DNA from: Rhizoctonia solani
Lineage: Eukaryota; Basidiomycota; Agaricomycetes; Cantharellales; Ceratobasidiaceae
Assembly (NCBI RefSeq): GCF_016906535.1
Contig: NC_057379.1
Span: 124,001-188,000, forward strand
Direction: 5' to 3'
DNA: 64,000 nt
The notes beneath the pieces are model-generated. The model did no database searches. It was given only the letters and a program-made list of their open reading frames with translations, and was not told where the DNA came from. Position 1 is the first letter of the stretch. Each line of letters opens with the position of its first letter. This document shows, one piece after another, positions 20,315 to 28,700 of this stretch. A program made the position numbers and the translations under genes.

Positions 20315-23300
20315 CTACGACACTGCCCCCCCTTTAAGGGCCTTGGCGGCGCCGAGGGCCTTTTCCTTCATTTCCTTTTCAAATTTTTTCAGGATTTTTT
20401 TGGCGTTTTTGAGGTTTTCCCTTGGTTCCCAGGTATTTTCCTCTGATCCATAGCCTTTCCATTTAACCCTAAAGAACCACTCTCTGTTCCTATTTTCCAT
20501 GTCCACGATTCCTTCCACTTCGTATTCTTCCTCTCCGTCCACGGTGACCGGGGGCGGCCGGTTTTCAAACGCGCGTTTATTGTCCCTTTTTACTTTTGAC
20601 AGTAGTCCCACGTAGAAGACGTTATGGATTCTCATAGATGGCGGGAGTTCTAGGCGGTAAGCACGGTCGGAGATCTTTTCGGTTATTTTGAAGGGGCCTA
20701 GCTGTTGTTCCGTTAACTTGGGACTCAGGGTCTTTAGTTTTACGTTCTTGGCGTCTAGCCAGGCCTCCTCTCCTACTTCAAAACTGATTGGTTCTCCTGT
20801 TTCTCCGGCTGTCATGCGTGTTTTTGATTGCTGGAGTGCTGCTTCTATTTCCCGCCATTGGGATTCCATCTGGGAGGCCATGTCATCCGCCTCGGGGACA
20901 TCAGTAGGGACGTTGCTTGGAGTGAGTGAGGGTTCCCATCCATGTAGTGCTTTGAACGGAGATTTGCCGGTACTACTATGTACCGCGTTGTTGTATGCAA
21001 ATTCTGCCATTGGTAACCATTTGACCCAATCCCTTTGGTTGATCCCTGAATAAGCCCTTAGGAAGTGCTCAACCGTGGGGTTTACCCGTTCTGTTTGTCC
21101 ATTGCTCTGCAGGTGGTAGGCTGAGGAGAAGTGGGGGTCTATTCCCAATCGTTTGTACAATGCCTTGAGGAATTTGTTATTGAAGACCCTTCCTCGATTG
21201 GATATTGTTTTCTCAGGCATTCCGTATTTCTTCCAGACATGTCGTAGGAAAAGATCTGCCAATTCGGGAGCTTTTAACTTCTTGGAACATTCCACCAGTA
21301 TTACGTATTTGGTGAAGCTGTCCACAATGACCAGTATTGAGTTGTAGGCTCCGTCCTTTGGTAGGTCAACAATCATGTTGTAGGATATGTGCTGCCAGGG
21401 ACGAGACGGTAGTTCTAACGGTTGCGGGGGAATGGAAGCATACTTGGGTTTGCGGATTTGTTGGCAGGTTTCACAGGAATCTACGTGCCAGTAAGTATCT
21501 GCGCGAATTCCGGGCCAATAGTAATCCCTAGAGACCAGTTCCAATGTTTGTTGTCTACCCGGGTGCCCGGCCAATGGGCTATCATGGAAAATGCAAAGCA
21601 AATCCGTCCTCAGGGTGCCAACATCTGGGACCACAATGCGCCCTTGGTAAAATAGCAGACCGGCCTCCATCTTGTAATCCTTGAAAGCCTTTTTGATGGA
21701 CGGGGGTGCCTTAGACTCATTTTGGAGGAATTGTAATATTTCCTCTAGGGATTCGTCTTGGTCCAGGCTGTTTTCAATTTGGCGCTGGAGTTCCTTTTCG
21801 GGGGTCACTAGTGCTACGTTGGCAAATACGGGGTCAGGGAGCATGGTCTGGGCGGTGGGAGGAATGTTGGCATGATCAGCGCGTCGTGAAAGGGCATCAG
21901 GCTTTCCGGACTGCTTTCCTGGGCGGTAGACAATTTGGAAATTATACCCTGCTAACAGTAGGTGCCATCGAGCGTGGCGACAATTGAATGTTTGGGACTC
22001 CTTCCAGTACTCCAAGTTGCGGTGGTCTGTGAATACGGTAACAGGGTGGATGGTTCCTTCCAAGAAGATGCGCCAGTATTCAAAGGAGCGGATGATGGCT
22101 AAGAGTTCCTTGTCATGGGTGTCATAGTTCTGCTCGGCTCCCTTGAATGACTCGGATAGGAAGCCTAGCGGGTGAAGACGACCATCTTCCTGACGTTGGC
22201 TGAGTATGGAACCTAGTGCTGCTCCTGAGGCGTCCGTTTCTAGGAAATAGGGTTTGGTTGGGTCGGCGTGGCAGAGTACCGGGGCGCTGGTGATGGCATC
22301 TTTCAACCCTTGGAATGCTTCCTGTTCCTTGGTTTCCCATTTCCAAGGGGTGTCCTTCTTGACCAGGTTGTGTAGCGGCCTAGCCATGTGGCTGAAATTG
22401 GCAACGAACCAACGGAGGAAGTTGGCGAATCCCAGGAATGATTGTACCTCTTTGACTTTGGTGGGAGTAGGCCATTCCCGGACAGCCTGGATCTTGAGTT
22501 TATCCAAGCTGAAGCCTTTATCCAAGACTATAATACCCAGGTATTCCACAGATGTCACGTGGAAGGTGCACTTCGAGGCTTTACAGAATAGTTGATTTTC
22601 CATAAGGCGCCGTAAGACTTCATGGACGTGCTGAGTGTGTGAAGCGTCATCCTTGGAGTAAATGAGGATGTCATTGAGGTAGATGATGACGCATACATCC
22701 AATAAGTCCTTGAACAGTTCGTTCATGAAGTGCTGGAAGGCGGCAGGGGCGTTTGTCAAGCCAAAAGTCATTACCAAGGACTTGTATAAACCATACTTGG
22801 TGCGAAAGGCTGTTTTCCACTCATCACCTTCCTTAACCCGGACATTGTTGTAACCCCATTGCAGATCCAGTTTAGTAAATACCTTGGCACCACGGAGCTG
22901 GGCCATGAGATCGTTGGGACGGGGTAAGGGGTACACGTTTTTCTTAGTCCGGTTATTGAGGCAACAGTAGTCAACTACTAGGCAACGGGAGCCATCTTTT
23001 TTGGGAACAAACATGACTGGGGAGCTAATTGACGATTTACTGGGGCGGATTTTTCCAGCCTTGAGTTCGTCCCTGAGCCAGTCCTTGAGTGTGGCGGACT
23101 TGGCATCAGTCATGCTGTATAACGGGGAATTAAGTGGACCTTCTTCCGTGAGTTTGATGGCAATGTTGTAATGCCTGTGCGGGGGAAGCTTGTTGAATTC
23201 TTCTTCCCCAAATACTTTAGCGTATTGGTGGTACTTGGGAGGTACTCCTTCAAGGGGGTTCTTGTCTGCTTCTTCCTCTTCAGCAATAGTTGCGTGTTCC

Positions 23301-23758
23301 GGTGGCGCGTGAGGGAATGAGAGGGTGCGGGAATTCCAGTCGATCTCAGGGTTATGGGCTTCTAGCCATTTGATTCCTAAGATGGCGGCGTGTGATCCGG
23401 TGTTGCAAATCAGGAAGGTCTCTGTCATGCGTTTGCCGTCAAATAGGAAGGTTAGGTGGGCCTTTTTCCAAATCTTTCCAGCCTGGGGGCTCGACCCATC
23501 GAGCATAGTTACGGTACGTGGTTGAGGAAGGTCTATAAGGGGTAGGCGGAGTAATTCCACGGTGCGGGGGTGAAGGAATGAGGAGGTCGCGCCTGAGTCT
23601 ATCAGGACTTCTACAGTTTCCGCTTGTTTCTCTGGTTCAATTTGAATTGTAAAGAGGGGTTTATTTCTATACAACTGGGATATATTACAAAATTCAAAAG
23701 TAGCACCAGAGTCCTTGGGGTCCTTGCGCGCGGCAGCAGGTACCCTTACTCTTTTCCC
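20315..23758 (-). CDS. Pol polyprotein of element 3 (catalytically damaged)
   Basis: Open from the GGGAAAA heptamer (23752-23758) to a TAG inside the 3' LTR (20315-20317). Protease IDSGATS is near 23590. RT reads YLND (22670-22681) where YLDD is expected. RNase H and an integrase zinc finger follow. The integrase core has ISYNMI (Asn codon at 21377-21379) and SNRG (Asn codon at 21197-21199), both positions normally Asp. A chromodomain (WFFRVKWKGYG) lies near 20460. Each Asn codon follows a C, so each fits CpG to CpA. Length is normal and there are no stops, but RT and integrase should be inactive. Confidence 0.9.
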   Translation of the reverse strand, partial: GKRVRVPAAARKDPKDSGATFEFCNISQLYRNKPLFTIQIEPEKQAETVEVLIDSGATSSFLHPRTVELLRLPLIDLPQPRTVTMLDGSSPQAGKIWKKAHLTFLFDGKRMTETFLICNTGSHAAILGIKWLEAHNPEIDWNSRTLSFPHAPPEHATIAEEEEADKNPLEGVPPKYHQYAKVFGEEEFNKLPPHRHYNIAIKLTEEGPLNSPLYSMTDAKSATLKDWLRDELKAGKIRPSKSSISSPVMFVPKKDGSRCLVVDYCCLNNRTKKNVYPLPRPNDLMAQLRGAKVFTKLDLQWGYNNVRVKEGDEWKTAFRTKYGLYKSLVMTFGLTNAPAAFQHFMNELFKDLLDVCVIIYLNDILIYSKDDASHTQHVHEVLRRLMENQLFCKASKCTFHVTSVEYLGIIVLDKGFSLDKLKIQAVREWPTPTKVKEVQSFLGFANFLRWFVANFSHMARPLHNLVKKDTPWKWETKEQEAFQGLKDAITSAPVLCHADPTKPYFLETDASGAALGSILSQRQEDGRLHPLGFLSESFKGAEQNYDTHDKELLAIIRSFEYWRIFLEGTIHPVTVFTDHRNLEYWKESQTFNCRHARWHLLLAGYNFQIVYRPGKQSGKPDALSRRADHANIPPTAQTMLPDPVFANVALVTPEKELQRQIENSLDQDESLEEILQFLQNESKAPPSIKKAFKDYKMEAGLLFYQGRIVVPDVGTLRTDLLCIFHDSPLAGHPGRQQTLELVSRDYYWPGIRADTYWHVDSCETCQQIRKPKYASIPPQPLELPSRPWQHISYNMIVDLPKDGAYNSILVIVDSFTKYVILVECSKKLKAPELADLFLRHVWKKYGMPEKTISNRGRVFNNKFLKALYKRLGIDPHFSSAYHLQSNGQTERVNPTVEHFLRAYSGINQRDWVKWLPMAEFAYNNAVHSSTGKSPFKALHGWEPSLTPSNVPTDVPEADDMASQMESQWREIEAALQQSKTRMTAGETGEPISFEVGEEAWLDAKNVKLKTLSPKLTEQQLGPFKITEKISDRAYRLELPPSMRIHNVFYVGLLSKVKRDNKRAFENRPPPVTVDGEEEYEVEGIVDMENRNREWFFRVKWKGYGSEENTWEPRENLKNAKKILKKFEKEMKEKALGAAKALKGGAVS
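23752..23758 (-). promoter_or_regulatory. Putative -1 frameshift heptamer GGGAAAA (element 3)
   Basis: On the minus strand gag ends TCG GGA AAA GAG TAA, giving G GGA AAA in the gag frame, with pol open in the -1 frame from this point. Position and sequence match element 1 although the two elements belong to different families. Confidence 0.6.
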
Positions 23759-24664
23759 GATTGGTACTCAGAGTCTTTGCCAATCTTGGCGGTTTCCTTA
23801 GCCTTCCCCTTATCCTCAATGGGGGCGGCTTTCCAACCCGTTTGGCATTCCGCAAATTTGTGGCCCATTTTGCCGCATTTGATGCAGGCGCCAGCGGCGC
23901 GGCGGCGATTGCGTTCCTCTTCTGACACAAAGTTAGGGTCGTTGGAGAGTTTCTTCGAACCGGTCGCAGATTGGCCAGTACTTGTCCCCCTTGTGGGGTT
24001 GGATTGTCTGCTAGGCTTATTATCCCTCGGCGGGTGGCTAGCGCGCTCTTCACGGAGAGCGTTGTCGATGACGAGTGCTGCGTTCTGCAGCTCAAGAAGG
24101 GTGCGGGGGCGATTTTCGCGGGTAGCAATCTGGCGGCTGACCTCCCAATGGAGGCCACGGGCAAACTGGCCTCTAAGGGCCGCGTCGTTCCAGTCTAGTT
24201 CCATGGCTAAGGTCCTAAACTTTGTAATATAGTCCGCGCATGTGCCGGACTGGGTGAGTGTGGTGATTTTCCGCTCGGCGGCCCTGGTGGCATCAGGGTC
24301 GCCAAATGCTGCCAGAAACTCCATTTTGAACCCTTTGACCGTTTGGATGATAGCTCGGTGTGACCCTAACTGGTCGAGGTGTGGGTGGGCCCAGGCCCCA
24401 GCGGAGTCCTTCATGTTCATCAGGAGGAAGGATAGTACCTCCTGGTCAGTGGGGAACATGCAGGAGTTGAGCCGGGTCCAGGCCAGCATCCTAGTAAGCC
24501 ACTGCTTGGCTTCGCTCCCAATCTTGCCTGTATAGGCATCTGGGTGGTCTACTTTGACCGGGGCGGGATAGGTGGCAACTGGAGCTGGAGGAGGAGGGGC
24601 AGGTGCTCCGATGGGGGATCGGAGACGCGGAGATGGAGGGGGAGAAGGGACTCGCGGGGGTACT

Positions 24665-24837
24665 TGTCATAAACAGAGGAAAATAGAACTAGCCGGAATT
24701 GAACCAGCTTGACCACTAAGCCATAGAGCCCTATTATTCCTCTGCTGACAACCCATGATTACACCTGCTACCCCCCAAATTTGGGCTTGGGCCAGCATGC
24801 AACCACTTGTACTGGTCATGTGACCGTGTCCAGGACA
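24665..24837 (-). repeat. 3' LTR of the miniature element
   Basis: 173 bp, identical to 24927-25099 as far as I can read. Minus-strand A-box-like TGGCTTAGTGG and B-box-like GGTTCAATTCC lie only about 7 nt apart, shorter than in a real tRNA, so the anticodon arm is missing. ATTTTCC downstream could serve as a Pol III stop. Confidence 0.85.
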
Positions 24838-24926
24838 CTGCCCCCCTTTTTTGGGTGGGCGGCGCCCCTGTGAAAAGTTTTTCCCGTGGTGGGAATAGAA
24901 CTGGTGTCCTTCCAAGTTCTACCAAG

Positions 24927-25099
24927 TGTCATAAACAGAGGAAAATAGAACTAGCCGGAATTGAACCAGCTTGACCACTAAGCCATAGAGCCCTATTATT
25001 CCTCTGCTGACAACCCATGATTACACCTGCTACCCCCCAAATTTGGGCTTGGGCCAGCATGCAACCACTTGTACTGGTCATGTGACCGTGTCCAGGACA
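24927..25099 (-). repeat. 5' LTR of the miniature element
   Basis: 173 bp, the upstream LTR on the minus strand. It carries the same tRNA-like module. Followed (minus strand) by CT and the putative priming site TGGTAGAACTTGG at 24912-24924. Confidence 0.85.
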
Positions 25100-25547
25100 G
25101 TACTGCTCTCTTTGGGGTTGGCTGCGCAAAGGCAGGGAGGCTTCGGGGTTGTTCTGGCCAGAAGGAAGACCCACTAACCAATCCAATAGGTTTGGTTTTT
25201 GGTAAGGGGCATGGCGTTTCTTCCACGGCTTTTGGTTGAGGGCCTTCAGGGGTACGGGGCCCGTGGAGCTGGAGGCTTCAAAGCCCATCCTTGACAACAT
25301 CAACAGTTTGGGAAATGTTCTTGACGTTGGTCCTTGTTTCGACCCCTGCTTCCTTGATTTTGACAATGTCCCTCTCGAGACGTTCAACGTGGCTGAGGAG
25401 GCCAAGGAGGAGGCATGTGACGCGCTCGAGGGATACTTTGCCAAGCTCGAGAGCGGCGGTTGGCGGAAGTTGGGGTTCCAAGTATCCCTGATTGAAAGGG
25501 GATTGGGCTCGAGAGGACGTCCTGGAGCGGGTTGCCATAGTGTGCAT

Positions 25548-26022
25548 GGGGTAGGAGCGGCCAGCGTGGAGAGAGGCCCGTGAAGAGGAGCGAGTAGGAG
25601 TGCGAGAGGTAATGGTGGGCGAGAGGGGGGTACTAGTGTGTGCCTTTGTCAGGACTTATGAGCGCTTTATTGCGTAATACGCTAAAACCCTGCGTCAAAC
25701 AACCTAGCGTTGAACAGTAAGTGTAGCTAATCACTGCCGTGGGCGGGCGTGATGTAGTACCTTGTCTCTGCAAGCAGGTGTATCTGCTGTCTGGGTTCGC
25801 TAGCAAAGGGTGCGGCGACCGTGTGGTATGCGGACGATAGTGGTAGTCTGCCTTATAGCAATTCGCTACTACGTGGGGGTGGGGGACTTTTGATTATTAT
25901 GTCCCGCAAGGTAGCCCCGATCACGTGATTTTGCTCGTGCTAGTACAGGTACCCTTCTCGTTTGTTAATCCTTAGTGGTGGGTACAAAACGGTTTGCAAC
26001 CAACGTAAGGTCGATTACCTAG
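25548..26022 (-). other. Element 3 leader and priming site
   Basis: Untranslated leader between the 5' LTR and gag, no gene. The block at 26008-26020 is, on the minus strand, AGGTAATCGACCT; it is a perfect 13-nt reverse complement of the LTR block at 19988-20000, which lies about 30 bp past the minus-strand TATA (TATATAA, 20028-20034). This again indicates self-priming by the RNA 5' end. In the adjacent 5' LTR the matching block (26271-26283) has a CpG to CpA change. Confidence 0.65.
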
Positions 26023-26606
26023 TGTCCTAGACGTCTGTAAGGACGTCAAGGAGGAGGGCGCTTGCGGCCGGATGTATCTAAGTAGAGAACTGCGTAAGGC
26101 AGCGGCAAGCTATCCTACGGCAACGACCAGCTATACTACAATGGCCAAGGCCGTAAGGGCGATGACCAGCTATGTAACTACAGCGAGAAAGCCGCTTAAG
26201 GCAGTGTGGACTAAGTAGCTAAGTGGGTTACTGGGCTTAAGGCCCTCGTACAGTAATGGGGATGCGACAAGAGGTAATCAACCTGGGTGTTACCATGGTC
26301 GGTTGGCCTCCTTATATATTCTACAGAGTGACTAATTACAAATACATCATATCCAATATGTAATCCAATAAGAACCCCGCTCCGCAGTCGGCCTTACTCA
26401 TGTATACGTGTCACTGATGTGTCATAGTGATGTCATCAGGTGGAGGTGGCTACGTGTGCTGAGGTAAGCGCGGAAGGGGACGTGGCTTGGCGCTTAGCGT
26501 ATGATATAAGCGCCGAAGTCACGTGATCGAAAATGTTGTCCGTTTGTCTTCGTTTAAATCCGAGAAAATGGGAATAAATTCCCTGGTATCGACTGTGTCT
26601 ACGACA
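26023..26606 (-). repeat. 5' LTR of element 3
   Basis: Intact 584-bp copy; the reference for reconstructing the left LTR. Ends TG...CA; followed by CACTC (26607-26611). Differs from the left LTR at 13 sites by my count, all CpG/TpG/CpA. Confidence 0.93.
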
Positions 26607-27021
26607 CACTCCCCCCGCCCCCCTAGCCGCGGGCCAATGTTAATGCCCGCGGGCAAGGTCTGAATAATATATTATTATAGAAGAGATTATGTCATCCCCC
26701 CCCCCCTCAAATCTGTAGTAGTTTAGTATAGTATTTGATAAAGGACTGGAGGGGGGGGGAGGTCATGTGACCCTGGTGGACTGTCAGTCTCTAAGTCATG
26801 AGCCCTTAGAGTAATGACAGTTCTGACTGCATATATGTGAGCATATGCGGCCTTCTAAAGACTGTGGAATATCCTATTAGTAGGTGGCTTGGTCAGGAGA
26901 CATGCCAGCAAAGGCATGGGTCATGACACTTTAAGTTAGATTACATAAACTTTGTCTGTAGTAGTACGGCCCCAAGCACCTGCCCTATTAGCAAGTACCC
27001 ACCTTACAGTGGTGTACAACA

Positions 27022-27301
27022 GAAACCCCAAGTCAATTTTACCTTGTCTCATATTCATTGAGGAGGACTAGTCAGCCAGCTAAGTAGCTGGCCCCCAACT
27101 GTTCCCAGATGTTAACCCCCCTACTTTAACTCATCACACCTCCCAGGCCTAAGGCCCCCTCAATAGTAGATAGCAGCAGATTGCCTTACATGACAATAGT
27201 ATAGCCTAGACAAAGTAGATTACATAAGTCTTGCTTGTAGTAGTATGGCCGTAAGCGCCTGCTCCCACCAGCATGTACCCACCTTACAGTGGTGTACAAC
27301 A
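27022..27301 (+). repeat. Family A LTR fragment starting at R (R-U5 only)
   Basis: Starts GAAACCCCAAGTCAATTTTACC directly after the LTR end at 27021 and runs to GTGTACAACA at 27301. It therefore contains R and U5 without U3 and is joined head-to-tail to another LTR end. Confidence 0.75.
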
Positions 27302-27652
27302 CCATTGGTCAATATTCACAGCTTATCTAGGGTTGTGAGAATGCCAAGCCCAATGAGCATTTGGGCTTACTCATTACAACTTACTAAGGCTGGAGTACTT
27401 GCAGGCTTACTAAGATGCTTACCAATCAATACCTATTATAGGGGTCTGGCTCAAGGGGGGGTTGAGCAGAACCTTAAATCAAATCGCGTTTTTCCGCCCA
27501 AACCTATTAGATAACCTGCCCTGAGAATGAAATTTCACTAGTCAACCACGTGATTCCGCATCTATCCATATACCTATCAAGGCAGTTTGAAATCATTTAC
27601 TAAAATTCATGTTTTCAATATTTCACATAAAACTGCAGTTATGTGCAAGGAC
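27302..27652 (+). other. Noncoding repeat-derived segment
   Basis: No gene. 27503-27612 resembles, at lower identity, the outer arm of the foldback element that follows (shared CCCTGAgAATGAAAT and CCATATAC blocks), suggesting an older copy of that family interrupted by the younger one. Confidence 0.45.
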
Positions 27653-28388
27653 CTATTAGCTAAGCTCCCCTGAAAATGAAATTCTACTAATAAACCACAT
27701 GATTCTGCGTTGATCCATATACATATCATGGCAATTTGAAAACATCAATCAAATTTGTGTACTAATGGCCAAACAGAGCATGCACCTTCCATTTTTGGAA
27801 GTCGGGACTACCATAAATGGAAAGAGGGGGTTCAATTACCCCATATAGTACAGTTTCAAGGTTAGATATAGTGTGTGGGAGGAGAAAATGAGAAATGAAG
27901 TAAATTTAGTGCATTTTGGTGAAGTGGGCCAGTTTTGAAAAATGGACTAAATTTAGTCCATTCTTGCTTTGTTTGTGCTGGCCGACTTTTCACCAAGGGC
28001 CAAACAAAAAATGGACTAAATTTAGTCCATTTTTTGTTTGTACAGGCCATGGCCACAGAGAGCAACCAAACAAAAAATGCACTAAATTTAGTCCATTTTT
28101 CAAAACTGACCCACTTCACCAAGATCCACTAAATTTACTTCATTTCTCATTTTCTCCTCCCACATGCTATATCTAACCTTGAAACTGGACTATATGGGGT
28201 AATTGAACCCCCTCTTTCCATTTATGGTAGTCCCGACTTCCAAAAATGGAAGGTGAATGCTCTGTTTGGCCATTAGTACACAAATTTGATTGATGTTTTC
28301 AAATTGCCATGATATGTATATGGATTGACGCAGAATCACGTGGTTTATTAGTAGAATTTCGTTTTCAGGGGAGCTTAGCTAATGGCCA
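27653..28388. repeat. 736-bp foldback palindrome (MITE-like)
   Basis: The two arms (about 27653-27965 and 28077-28388) are reverse complements at high identity. The symmetry centre falls exactly on the 20-bp perfect palindrome ATGGACTAAATTTAGTCCAT at 28011-28030. The same 20-mer also occurs at 27942-27961 and, with one change, at 28077-28096. The termini read TTAGCTAAGCTCCCCTG... and its complement; TTAGCTAA is itself palindromic, so it may be part of the inverted repeat or an 8-bp target duplication. Small frames on both strands are only reflections of the palindrome. Confidence 0.85.
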
Positions 28389-28533
28389 AGAAATCACAAC
28401 CTGTCATAATCACGTGATATATATACCAATCAATAGCAAATGCATTGGTTCCCTATCAGGATTTCAATTTCAGGGCTGATTAGTTATCAGCATTCTCTCT
28501 GATGGTGCCATTACTGCTGGTGTCTGCAAAACT

Positions 28534-28700
28534 TGTTATAAAATGAGGAAAATACAACCAGCTGGGACCAAACCTGCTTGACCACTGAGCCATAGAGCCC
28601 TCATGATCCTCTACAGACAACCCATGATCACACCTTCAGCCCCCAATTTGTGCTTTGGCCAGCATGTAACCACTTGTACCAGGTTTAGACCATGTGTCAT
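28534..28700 (-). repeat. Diverged solo LTR related to the miniature element
   Basis: Resembles 24665-24837: TGTTATAAAATGAGG start, GACCACTGAGCCATAGAGCCC, and GGCCAGCATGTAACCACTTG. The minus-strand A box reads TGGCTCAGTGG; the B box has decayed (GGTTTGGTCCC). The right boundary is unclear and I find no target duplication, so this is an older copy. Confidence 0.6.

Larger units (their letters stand above)
13480..20322 (-). repeat. 3' LTR of element 3, split by element 2
   Basis: Pieces 13480-13688 and 19943-20322; 584 bp once the duplicated GTTAC is counted once, identical in length to the LTR at 26023-26606. The ends are TG...CA on the minus strand (TGTCGTAGACACAG at 20322). The pol reading frame ends within it at 20315-20317. 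The element 2 insertion point is shown by the uninterrupted equivalent at 26226-26240. Confidence 0.92.
24665..25099 (-). mobile_element. TRIM-like miniature LTR element with tRNA-like LTRs
   Basis: Two identical 173-bp direct repeats (24665-24837, 24927-25099) with TG...CA ends flank an 89-bp internal segment; the whole 435 bp is flanked by the 5-bp duplication GTACT (24660-24664, 25100-25104). On the minus strand a purine tract AAAAAAGGGGGGCAG (24838-24852) abuts the 3' LTR, and TGGTAGAACTTGG two bases after the 5' LTR is a plausible tRNA-primed binding site. There is no coding capacity. Each LTR carries, on the minus strand, TGGCTTAGTGG and GGTTCAATTCC, matching tRNA A- and B-box consensus, followed by a T run. 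It splits the gag of element 3. Confidence 0.85.
23746..25547 (-). pseudogene. Gag of element 3, split by the miniature LTR element and a frameshift
   Basis: The 5' part starts at ATG 25545-25547 and hits a TGA at 25278-25280. A different frame then continues (PKTKPIGLVSG) up to the insertion at 25104. After removal of 24665-25099 plus one GTACT, the same frame reads straight into PSPPPSPRL and the gag core (WLTRMLAW) to the CCHC knuckle (CIKCGKMGHKFAEC) and stop at 23746. So one frameshift near 25280 and one insertion break it. The terminal codons TCG GGA AAA GAG TAA contain the same slip heptamer as element 1. Confidence 0.85.
13480..26606 (-). mobile_element. Ty3/gypsy chromovirus element 3, carrying two nested insertions
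   Basis: Minus-strand element bounded by 584-bp LTRs and the 5-bp duplication CACTC (13475-13479, 26607-26611). The right LTR (26023-26606) is the 5' LTR. The left LTR is split into 13480-13688 and 19943-20322 by element 2. Internal parts on the minus strand: priming site (26008-26020), gag (25547 to 23746, interrupted by a miniature LTR element), pol (23758 to 20315) and polypurine tract (20323-20335). The 13 differences I count between the two LTRs are all CpG versus TpG/CpA. RT and integrase have lost catalytic Asp residues, so the copy is dead. Confidence 0.92.
13361..26928 (+). repeat. Solo LTR of a third family (family C), split by element 3
   Basis: The left piece 13361-13479 begins TGTCATAACCTATATC and the right piece 26612-26928 ends GGGTCATGACA. 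Flanking direct repeats CTTTA (13356-13360, 26929-26933) show a normal 5-bp target duplication, so this is a solo LTR of about 436 bp when the nested element is removed. It contains a run GGGGGGGAGG and AT-rich blocks. An inverted relative lies at 30008-31039. No coding element of this family is in the window, so the LTR assignment rests on TG...CA ends plus duplication size. Confidence 0.7.
13187..27021 (+). repeat. Family A LTR remnant (R-U5 part), split by nested insertions
   Basis: The left piece 13187-13360 matches the post-R half of family A LTRs (blocks GCCAGCTAAGTAGC and CACACCTCCCAGGCC). The right piece 26934-27021 continues it (GTAGTAGTACGGCC to GTGTACAACA). The two halves were separated by the solo LTR at 13361-26928, proven by the CTTTA duplication at 13356-13360 and 26929-26933. 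The U3 half is missing: the remnant begins just after the R start. Confidence 0.75.

Noticed and set aside
23624..24232. 202-codon plus-strand open frame
   Set aside because: Antisense to gag of element 3; a composition shadow.
24665..25099. Two tandem tRNA-derived SINEs
   Set aside because: TG...CA ends, identical direct repeats, purine tract next to one repeat and a single GTACT duplication around the pair fit one TRIM-type LTR element better.
27862..28176. Mirror open frames of 86 codons on opposite strands
   Set aside because: They are reflections of the palindrome and its repeated 20-mer, not genes.
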